From contig CAMFJO010000070.1 of the NCBI GenBank assembly GCA_945956945.1, positions 1 through 5,660 of the forward strand: a stretch of DNA of 5,660 nt, given 5' to 3'. Numbering within the stretch: the stretch's first letter is position 1; every line of letters begins with the position of its first letter. Positions 1-5,660 of this stretch are shown here, piece after piece. A program made the position numbers and the translations under genes. The notes beneath the pieces were generated by a model. The model did no database searches and was not told where the DNA came from. It worked only from the letters and a program-made list of their open reading frames with translations. The stretch is from an uncultured Legionellales bacterium (GTDB taxonomy: Bacteria; Pseudomonadota; Gammaproteobacteria; UBA1113).

Positions 1-554
1 CTTTAGCAAAGTTTGGTAAAATTGATGTTTTGGTAAACAATGCTGGTATTCAATACGTAGCGCCTATTCTTGAATTTCCCGATGATAAATGGGAAGCTAT
101 CTTAGCGATTAATCTCACTTCTGCTTTTAGGCTTTCTAAATTAGCACTACCCTCTATGATCAAGGCCGATTGGGGACGCATTGTCAACATTGCTTCGGCC
201 CATGGTATCGTGGCATCTCCTTTTAAATCCGCTTATGTTGCTGCCAAACATGGTTTAGTAGGATTAACTAAAACCATCGCCCTGGAGATGGCTGAAACCA
301 ATATTACCTGCAATGTCGTCTGTCCCGGTTATGTCAAAACGCCTTTAGTCGAAAAACAAATTGCGGAACAGGCCAAAGCCTATAAAATATCCGAGGATCA
401 AGTGATTCAAGATGTTTTATTAAAATCTCAACCTAATAAGAAATTTATCAAGCCTGAGAATTTAGCCGATTTGGTCGTTTTCTTATGCTCCGATTCCGCA
501 GAAGGCATGACGGGGGAAGTTATCGCGATGGATGGTGGTTGGACGGCACATTAA
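1..554 (+). CDS. bdhA: D-3-hydroxybutyrate dehydrogenase, C-terminal part (5' end outside window)
   Basis: This is an NAD-dependent short-chain dehydrogenase (SDR) that interconverts D-3-hydroxybutyrate and acetoacetate in the cytoplasm, usually in polyhydroxybutyrate or ketone-body use. The open frame enters at the left edge (first full codon at 3) and gives 183 residues before TAA at 552-554. The family is about 260 residues, so roughly 77 N-terminal residues, including the TGxxxGIG cofactor motif, lie outside. The NNAG motif is at 36-47. The SDR catalytic tetrad is intact: Asn (codon 111), Ser (195, in IASAHG), Tyr (234) and Lys (246, YxxxK). The substrate-pocket Gln, His and Lys known from Pseudomonas fragi HBDH are also present at a constant offset, and its pocket Trp is Tyr here (PGYV). 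The end, DGGWTAH, is typical of the family. These pocket residues make HBDH much likelier than a generic SDR such as FabG. A TTG at 30 is internal, not a start. Confidence 0.93.
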   Translation, partial: LAKFGKIDVLVNNAGIQYVAPILEFPDDKWEAILAINLTSAFRLSKLALPSMIKADWGRIVNIASAHGIVASPFKSAYVAAKHGLVGLTKTIALEMAETNITCNVVCPGYVKTPLVEKQIAEQAKAYKISEDQVIQDVLLKSQPNKKFIKPENLADLVVFLCSDSAEGMTGEVIAMDGGWTAH

Positions 555-557
555 CGC

Positions 558-586
558 TTGCTAAAAGCTATTTTTTAGTTTCTAAT
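558..586 (+). promoter_or_regulatory. Candidate sigma-70 promoter for dipZ
   Basis: In the 67-base gap, TTGCTA (558-563, four of six consensus bases) stands 17 bases before TCTAAT (581-586, five of six). A start of transcription near 593 would leave a leader of about 30 bases before the GTG at 622. The spacing is ideal, but the region is AT-rich and such matches occur by chance. dipZ could instead be read through from the dehydrogenase gene. Confidence 0.4.
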
Positions 587-606
587 GTAAGAATGATTGT
601 CTATTG

Positions 607-612
607 AAGGAG
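607..612 (+). promoter_or_regulatory. Shine-Dalgarno of dipZ, deciding the GTG start
   Basis: AAGGAG ends nine bases before the in-frame GTG at 622, an ideal distance. The longest open frame begins at a TTG at 604, which would put this ribosome site inside the coding region and leave the TTG with no good site of its own. The next in-frame ATG (634) is 21 bases from the site, which is too far. GTG at 622 is therefore the best start. Confidence 0.8.
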
Positions 613-621
613 CAAACGATC

Positions 622-2238
622 GTGCTGCTAGACATGGGATTAGCCTTAGTAGAAGGCCTGGCTTTGATTTTATCGCCTTGTATATTGCCTATTTTACCCT
701 TGGTGCTGTCAACTTCCATGGATGGTGGAAAAACCAGGCCTTTGGGAATTATCAGCGGCTTTATTGTATCTTTTTGCTTATTTGCTTTCTTTTCGCGTTG
801 GGTGATATTGACGCTGCATATCAATCTGGATGTCATCAAATATGTCTCTCTTGTATTGTTGACTCTACTGGGTCTTGTCATGCTATCAACCCGCTTATCC
901 GAGAAATTCAATGCCTTTACCCAAACACTGGCGAATATCGGTAATCGCTATTCTCATCATGGTAATCAAGGCGGTTTCGTCTCCGGTTTGGGAATAGGCG
1001 TATTAATAGGATTAATCTGGACGCCTTGCGCTGGCCCTATTTTAGCCGCTGTTTTGGTGGAAGTTATTCGACAAAAAAGCAATGTAGAAGGATTTATGAC
1101 CCTACTCGCTTTTTCTGTGGGTGCCGGTCTGCCCATGTTAATCATCGCTTTAATGGGAAGGACGATTATGCAAAAATTAGGCTTCTTTAAACGGCATTCT
1201 CAAGGTGTTCGGCGTATACTGGGTCTAGTGATTTTATTCTCGGTGGTTTTCATTAGCACGGGCTTCGATCAAAAATTGGCTGTTTCCAGCAGCCATTCTT
1301 CCGCTCCTACCGTATTGGGTGCTGGTCTTAATGATGCCTTAGCCAATCCCTATCCTGCACCCGAATTTGTGGGTATACAACCTTGGCTCAACAGCCCACC
1401 TCTTAGCATGCAAGGACTTAAAGGTAAAGTGGTTTTAATCGATTTTTGGACTTATTCTTGCATTAATTGCGTGCGTACTCTGCCCTATCTTAGAGCCTGG
1501 GATCAAAAATACCGATCAAAAGGTTTAGTCATTGTCGGCGTGCATGCGCCTGAATTTGAATTTGAAAAAAATGTAGATAATATCCAAGCAGCCTTGACTC
1601 GCTATCGTATCCACTATCCGGTAGCCGTAGACAGCAACCTTTCTACCTGGGATAATTTTCATAATCTTTATTGGCCGGCCCACTATCTTATCAATAAAGA
1701 AGGACAAGTTGTTTATACACATTTTGGTGAGGGTGATTACGATATCATGGAACACAATATTCAGGTATTGTTAGGCATTTCAGAAAAACCGGCGGTAATA
1801 CCAGAAAGTGAACAAGCCCTAAATTACCATCAAACTCCTGAAACTTATTTAGGTTTCGCACGCGCTGATAGATTCGATAATACGAGCGGCTTAAAAGCCA
1901 ATGTTAATTATTACTATACTTTCCCCTTAACACTGGCTACGCACCATTGGGGTTTGGAAGGGTCCTGGCAAGTCAATGAAGATAACATCGTGTCTATGGA
2001 TAGCAATGCTAAAATACGTTTAAACTTCAATGCGCAAAAAGTTTTTATGGTGTTAGGGAGCAATACAGGAAAGCCCATTTCAATCTCTTTAGTCCTGAAT
2101 GGGAAGCCCTTAAAACAATTGATCGTAGATAGACATACTTTATATCAACTGCTTGATCTCAAAACAGCAGCGAATGGTTTATTAGAACTTAAAGTGAATC
2201 AACCCGGATTGGAAGCCTATACCTTTACTTTTGGGTAA
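622..2238 (+). CDS. dipZ: DipZ-type thiol-disulfide transporter: CcdA-like membrane domain, TlpA-like thioredoxin domain and C-terminal beta-rich domain
   Basis: This 538-residue protein (from GTG) probably carries electrons from cytoplasmic thioredoxin across the inner membrane to periplasmic thiols. Residues 1 to about 216 form a CcdA/DsbD-like domain with six hydrophobic segments (roughly 5-29, 39-60, 72-91, 121-146, 158-178, 198-216). Its paired cysteines are Cys20 (SPCILP) and Cys136 (TPCAGP). A linker leads to a TlpA/AhpC-TSA thioredoxin fold (about 245-390) with the active site Cys280-Ile-Asn-Cys283 and the cis-proline Pro352 (YWPAHY). The last part, from about 405, opens with ETYLGFARADRF, a motif typical of DipZ proteins. 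It should be the beta-sandwich, carbohydrate-binding-module-like domain known from Mycobacterium tuberculosis DipZ. The only other cysteine is Cys52, in a membrane segment. No cytochrome c maturation genes adjoin, so the substrate (apocytochrome, oxidised periplasmic proteins or peroxide) is open. It ends with TAA just before a terminator. The family call is firm; the role is inferred. Confidence 0.93.
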   Translation: MLLDMGLALVEGLALILSPCILPILPLVLSTSMDGGKTRPLGIISGFIVSFCLFAFFSRWVILTLHINLDVIKYVSLVLLTLLGLVMLSTRLSEKFNAFTQTLANIGNRYSHHGNQGGFVSGLGIGVLIGLIWTPCAGPILAAVLVEVIRQKSNVEGFMTLLAFSVGAGLPMLIIALMGRTIMQKLGFFKRHSQGVRRILGLVILFSVVFISTGFDQKLAVSSSHSSAPTVLGAGLNDALANPYPAPEFVGIQPWLNSPPLSMQGLKGKVVLIDFWTYSCINCVRTLPYLRAWDQKYRSKGLVIVGVHAPEFEFEKNVDNIQAALTRYRIHYPVAVDSNLSTWDNFHNLYWPAHYLINKEGQVVYTHFGEGDYDIMEHNIQVLLGISEKPAVIPESEQALNYHQTPETYLGFARADRFDNTSGLKANVNYYYTFPLTLATHHWGLEGSWQVNEDNIVSMDSNAKIRLNFNAQKVFMVLGSNTGKPISISLVLNGKPLKQLIVDRHTLYQLLDLKTAANGLLELKVNQPGLEAYTFTFG

Positions 2239-2247
2239 TTTCAACCA

Positions 2248-2278
2248 CTCTGCCGCAGGCGGCAGAGATTTTTTCTTT
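2248..2278 (+). terminator. Rho-independent terminator of dipZ
   Basis: CTCTGCCGC (2248-2256) and GCGGCAGAG (2259-2267) are perfect inverted arms around AG, which in RNA gives eight or nine GC-rich pairs closing a small loop. A T-rich run with one C (2269-2278) follows directly. The hairpin begins ten bases after the dipZ stop. On the minus strand the stem is followed by TGGTTGAAA, with no T run, so it should work well only for the plus strand. It fills most of the 47-base gap between the convergent genes. Confidence 0.93.
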
Positions 2279-2285
2279 AAAAATG

Positions 2286-5200
2286 CTATTGAGTGCGTAC
2301 AGAGGCAAATAAGGTATACAAAACAGGAACGACCAATAAAGTAAAGCAAGTGCCAATTAAGGTGCCAAAAACAATGACAATGCCGATATCAAAACGAGCC
2401 ACACTGCCGGCACCGGTTGAAAATACCAATGGCAGACTGCCAAAAACGATAGCCAGCGTGGTCATTAAGATAGGGCGCAAACGAATTTTAGCTGCTTCTA
2501 CCATGGCCTCGGTTTTACTATAATTTTCTGCCTGTAGGGTATTGGCAAATTTTACCAATAAAATACCATGTTTGCTGATTAACCCCGCCAAAGTCAATAA
2601 ACCAATTTGCGTGTAAATATTAATAGTGGCCATGTGCAATTGGATAGGAATTAAGGCCGCCATAATGGCCATCGGCACGCTGCCTAACAAAATAATAAAG
2701 GGATCGCGGAAACTTTCAAATTGCATCGCTAAAACAATAAAAATAGCAATAAAAGCGGCTAAAAATAACCACAACATGCGATTACCTTCTTGTACATATT
2801 GGCGTGAACCACCGCTAATATCGGTCGTTAAGCTATTGGGTAATAAATCCTTAGCGGTTGCAGATAAATAGCTTAAACCTTCAGAAATACTGTGTCCGGG
2901 CGCCATGACGCCACTTAAAGTAGCGGCATTCATGCGTTGAAATTGGTTTAAAGTGGAAGGCTCTACGGTAGTACGCAGGCTAACCAAACCGGCTAAAGGG
3001 ACCAATTTTCCTGTCTCTGAACGCACCTGAATTTCATTTAATATCTCTGGATTAACCGATCCTTGTAACAAGGGCTGAATAATCACTTGATAGGTTTGCC
3101 CTTCCAGATTGAAATATTGCGAGTAATTTGCGCCATATAATGAAGACACCCCATTGGTGATCTCATCCATGTTGACATTCATGGCTGCAGCAGCATTGCG
3201 ATCAACATCAATGCGCAGCATCGGTTCATCGTAGGTTAAATCACTGGTGATAAATTGAAACAAGCCGCTGTTATTTGCCGCTTCCTCTAGTTTTTGGGTC
3301 GATTCATATAGACTTTTATAATCTCCAATCGATTTGATAACGAACTGTATGGGAGCACCGGACGAACCGGGCAAAGAAGCCGGTAATATCGCCATGGCCT
3401 TTAAGCCTGCGATTTGATTTAAAGCTTTTTGCAATTGCGGTTGCAACTGCATCACAGATTCTGTGCGTTCTTCCCAGGGTTTTAAACTGGCAAAGGACAA
3501 TACCTGGTTGGAATCTGGAATACCGTCTATATAGATATAAGATTGAACGGCTGAAAAGCTTTTATAGACAGCATTCAGTTCAGCGCTGTATTGTTCTAAT
3601 AGAGTGGGTGTAATCGATTTGGGTGCTGAAGAAATAACATGGAGATACCACTGATCTTCTTCGGGCGCAAGTTCTTTATTCGCGCCTATATAAAAATAAA
3701 AGCATAAAAACAATGAGGCTAACCAAATGAGTGTTATCCATTTTTTATGGTTTAATACCCACCTTATTATCTTTTCATAACTTTGTTTTACCCATTCAAA
3801 TACCACTTCGATTTTTTGTACGAAGGCCTTATGGGCATAATCGGTATTGATGATACTAGCGCACATCATGGGCGATAAGGTTAAAGCCGCCACACCAGAA
3901 ATAATCACGCTACCCGCTAAACACAAGGCAAATTCTGAAAATAAAGTGCCAGTGATACCCCTTGCAAAAGCAATCGGTGCAAAAATGGCGGCTAAGGTTA
4001 AAGTCATCGCAATAATTGAAAAAGCGATTTCGCGCGTACCGATTAAAGCGGCCTCTAAAGCATTCTCACCATTTTCAATGTGTCTAAACGTATTTTCCAT
4101 CACTACGATAGCGTCGTCTACGACCAACCCTATCGCCAATACCATAGCCAATAAGGTCAATATATTGAAAGAGAACCCTAGGGCATACATAATAAAACAA
4201 ATGCCAATTAAGGACACCGGAATGGTCACAATCGGGATCAAAACGGCTCTTAGACTGCCTAAAAATAAAAAGACTACAATGGAGACGATAATAAGCGCTT
4301 CTATTAAGGTCTTTATTACTTCCTTAATGGAAGCTTTGATATAAATGGCTTCATTGACGACTTCATGCAAGCTTAATCCTTGTGGCAACGCTTGGGTTAT
4401 CGTTGGCAATACTGCCTGAATTCGTTTTACAATCGATAAAGGATTTGCTCCCGGTTGTGGCATAATCGCCAGCATAGTCGCCGGATCGCCATTATAAAAA
4501 GCTTTGACATTATCGCCGCTGCTAACCCCCAAAGCAGCATTTCCCACATCCGATAGACGCGTTATAATTCCCTGCTCGTTTTTGATAACCAAATTATTAA
4601 ACTGGGCCACTTTGGTCATATCGGAATTGGTAGCCAAATTTAAACTTTGGCCTGAGCCATTCAAGGTACCGGGTGCTCCCTGTACACTTTGATTATTCAA
4701 AGCCGTAGCAACATCTTGCGGTGTCAAATTGTGCGCCGCTAAGGCATTGGGATCGAGACTTAATAACATGGCAAAATTATTGCCCCACACCTGTGCATTG
4801 GCGACACCATCGATGTAATCTAGCTGGGGTTTGACGAGGCGTAATAAATAATCCGTTACTTGTTCGCGTTGCATGAGGCGACTGGTAAAACTTAACAGCA
4901 GCACAAAATTATCATTGGCACTCATTTTGCTGATGACGGGATCGTTAATACCATCCGGTAAGCGCCCACGCACAGAATTAACTTTTTGTGCAATATCGGT
5001 TAAAGCCGCATCGGTATCCACACCATTTTGCATATTAATGGTGATAGAGCTCATATTTTGCGTGCTACTGGAAGTCATGTAATCAATGCCCTTGATCCCC
5101 GATAACGCGCTTTCGAGCACATTGGTGATAAAATTTTGCATGGTATCACTGCTTGCGCCCGGATAACTCGTCTCGATGTTGATAACCGGGATCTCTATGG

Positions 5201-5315
5201 TGGGTAACAATTGCAAAGGTAATTGCGTCGCTGAAAATAAGCCAGCAAACAATATTAGCAAAGACAGCGCTATTGAAAAAACGGGGCGCTTAATGAAAAA
5301 ATCGGTCCAATTCAT
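2286..5315 (-). CDS. RND multidrug efflux pump, inner-membrane permease subunit (HAE-1/AcrB-like)
   Basis: This complete 1009-residue proton/drug antiporter is the inner-membrane engine of a tripartite efflux system. It has the usual 12-helix layout with an internal repeat: a helix near 12-30, a large periplasmic loop (about 31-332), a helix block (about 335-490), a helix near 525-545, a second loop (about 546-845) and a final helix block (about 846-1003). Proton-relay residues are intact: Asp400-Asp401 in GLVVDDAIVV (AcrB Asp407/408) and Lys915 in GLISKHGILL (AcrB Lys940). RLRPILMTTLA (945-955) supplies the expected helix 11 Arg and Thr. The N-terminus, FFIKRPVFS, is typical. AcrB has 1049 residues; this protein has only a short tail after the last helix. 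The ATG start overlaps the adaptor stop by one base, with AAGGA nine bases upstream. The two-Asp motif and the adaptor neighbour favour drug or organic export over the heavy-metal (CzcA) branch, but the substrate cannot be named. Confidence 0.95.
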   Translation of the reverse strand: MNWTDFFIKRPVFSIALSLLILFAGLFSATQLPLQLLPTIEIPVINIETSYPGASSDTMQNFITNVLESALSGIKGIDYMTSSSTQNMSSITINMQNGVDTDAALTDIAQKVNSVRGRLPDGINDPVISKMSANDNFVLLLSFTSRLMQREQVTDYLLRLVKPQLDYIDGVANAQVWGNNFAMLLSLDPNALAAHNLTPQDVATALNNQSVQGAPGTLNGSGQSLNLATNSDMTKVAQFNNLVIKNEQGIITRLSDVGNAALGVSSGDNVKAFYNGDPATMLAIMPQPGANPLSIVKRIQAVLPTITQALPQGLSLHEVVNEAIYIKASIKEVIKTLIEALIIVSIVVFLFLGSLRAVLIPIVTIPVSLIGICFIMYALGFSFNILTLLAMVLAIGLVVDDAIVVMENTFRHIENGENALEAALIGTREIAFSIIAMTLTLAAIFAPIAFARGITGTLFSEFALCLAGSVIISGVAALTLSPMMCASIINTDYAHKAFVQKIEVVFEWVKQSYEKIIRWVLNHKKWITLIWLASLFLCFYFYIGANKELAPEEDQWYLHVISSAPKSITPTLLEQYSAELNAVYKSFSAVQSYIYIDGIPDSNQVLSFASLKPWEERTESVMQLQPQLQKALNQIAGLKAMAILPASLPGSSGAPIQFVIKSIGDYKSLYESTQKLEEAANNSGLFQFITSDLTYDEPMLRIDVDRNAAAAMNVNMDEITNGVSSLYGANYSQYFNLEGQTYQVIIQPLLQGSVNPEILNEIQVRSETGKLVPLAGLVSLRTTVEPSTLNQFQRMNAATLSGVMAPGHSISEGLSYLSATAKDLLPNSLTTDISGGSRQYVQEGNRMLWLFLAAFIAIFIVLAMQFESFRDPFIILLGSVPMAIMAALIPIQLHMATINIYTQIGLLTLAGLISKHGILLVKFANTLQAENYSKTEAMVEAAKIRLRPILMTTLAIVFGSLPLVFSTGAGSVARFDIGIVIVFGTLIGTCFTLLVVPVLYTLFASVRTQ

Positions 5316-5317
5316 CA
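5315..5317 (-). other. TGATG stop/start overlap joining the adaptor and pump genes
   Basis: On the minus strand the adaptor stop TGA (5317-5315) shares its final A with the pump start ATG (5315-5313). This arrangement normally means one mRNA and reinitiation by the same ribosome, which helps keep the two subunits in proportion. Confidence 0.85.
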
Positions 5318-5660
5318 GGGGTTATCCTTGGCCAATTGCACGCTCATGCCATTGAATAACTTTTGTTGCCCTGAAACCACGATACGTTCTCCTTTGGTTA
5401 AGCCGTTTGTAATCACGATATCACTGCCAATACGTGTGCCAACGACAATAGAACGCTGTTGTACTTTGCCATCCTGGTAGACATACACACTATCACCATA
5501 AGGGTTATAGACCACTGCTTGCTGAGGAATGACCACGGCAGGTTTCAGCGCTGAAGTAGAAGTTGCCACATCGACATACATGCCCGGCAACAAATTGGTA
5601 TAAGGCGGATTGATTTTAGCGCGTATTAAAATATTACGGCTATCACTGTCCATGCTCGGG
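5315..5660 (-). CDS. RND efflux periplasmic adaptor (membrane fusion protein), C-terminal part (5' end outside window)
   Basis: The last 114 residues of a HlyD/AcrA-type adaptor are visible. It links an RND pump to the outer-membrane channel and is usually lipid- or helix-anchored in the inner membrane. The fragment starts in the beta-barrel domain (SDSRNILIRAKI, then LLPGMYVDV) and passes through the conserved VIPQQAVVYNPYGDSVYVY stretch into the membrane-proximal domain (GLTKGERIVVSGQQKLFNGM), before a short polar tail, AKDNP. Family members have about 350-400 residues, so roughly 70 percent, including the lipoyl and hairpin domains and any signal peptide, is beyond the right edge. An in-frame ATG at 5653-5651 is internal: the reading frame stays open to the edge and the homologous sequence continues through it. 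Its position directly before the pump gene, with the one-base overlap, marks it as the cognate adaptor. The operon promoter is not in the window. Confidence 0.92.
   Translation of the reverse strand, partial: PSMDSDSRNILIRAKINPPYTNLLPGMYVDVATSTSALKPAVVIPQQAVVYNPYGDSVYVYQDGKVQQRSIVVGTRIGSDIVITNGLTKGERIVVSGQQKLFNGMSVQLAKDNP
5325..5329 (-). promoter_or_regulatory. Shine-Dalgarno of the RND pump gene
   Basis: AAGGA on the minus strand lies nine bases before the ATG at 5315-5313, inside the last codons of the adaptor gene. It supports the assigned start and would allow some independent initiation besides coupling to the upstream gene. Confidence 0.7.

Noticed and set aside
561..578. Inverted repeat CTAAAA / TTTTAG as a terminator of the dehydrogenase gene
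   Set aside because: The stem is six pairs with a single G-C pair, too unstable. It also overlaps the spacer of the candidate promoter.
582..911. 109-codon minus-strand frame antisense to the 5' end of dipZ
   Set aside because: It is a shadow of dipZ with a polar, unrecognisable product and no supporting promoter or ribosome site.
597..944. 115-codon plus-strand frame overlapping the start of dipZ
   Set aside because: It is out of frame with dipZ, whose motifs are clear throughout. The product shows no recognisable domain.
2293..2871. Two short plus-strand frames (2293-2523 and 2626-2871) downstream of dipZ
   Set aside because: Both are antisense to conserved helices of the pump's C-terminal half and follow the dipZ terminator. 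They are chance frames.
3847..4344. 165-codon open frame on the plus strand, antisense to the pump gene
   Set aside because: It lies wholly inside the well-supported pump gene. Its product is low-complexity (rich in Ile, Lys and Ala) as expected from the antisense of hydrophobic helices, and it matches no family I recognise.
1..5660. Search for a novel system, CRISPR array, tRNA, mobile element or tandem repeat
   Set aside because: Nearly all of the window is explained by four recognisable gene families. The two gaps are 67 and 47 bases, and I saw no repeat array, transposase or RNA gene.

Overview
The window is an ordinary chromosomal stretch from what looks like a gammaproteobacterium with a modest G+C content (low forties percent by eye). 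The gene content would fit the Legionellales (Legionella, Coxiella and relatives), but that placement is inference from protein style and base composition. No 16S rRNA or other marker is present to fix it.

Left part, plus strand: the 3' two thirds of a D-3-hydroxybutyrate dehydrogenase gene (short-chain dehydrogenase family, ketone body/PHB metabolism) runs in from the left edge and ends at 554. A 67-base gap with a plausible sigma-70 promoter and a strong Shine-Dalgarno follows. Next is a dipZ-type gene (622-2238) for a three-part thiol-redox protein: a CcdA/DsbD-like membrane domain, a TlpA-like periplasmic thioredoxin domain and a C-terminal beta-rich domain. A near-textbook Rho-independent terminator (2248-2278) closes it.

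Right part, minus strand: a tripartite efflux operon converges on dipZ. Read right to left, it holds the C-terminal part of a periplasmic adaptor (membrane fusion protein, cut by the right edge) and then a complete 1009-residue RND inner-membrane pump of the HAE-1 (AcrB-like) family. The two genes share one base in a TGATG stop/start overlap and are probably translationally coupled. No outer-membrane channel gene follows the pump, so the complex probably borrows a TolC-type channel encoded elsewhere, unless the gene lies upstream of the adaptor.

The two halves meet tail to tail at 2239-2285 and have no obvious functional link. I found no CRISPR array, RNA gene, insertion sequence, long repeat or unknown system. 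The points of interest are modest: the dipZ start site, the three-domain DipZ architecture, the one-sided terminator between convergent genes, the coupled overlap, and a tryptophan at a drug-pocket position of the pump.
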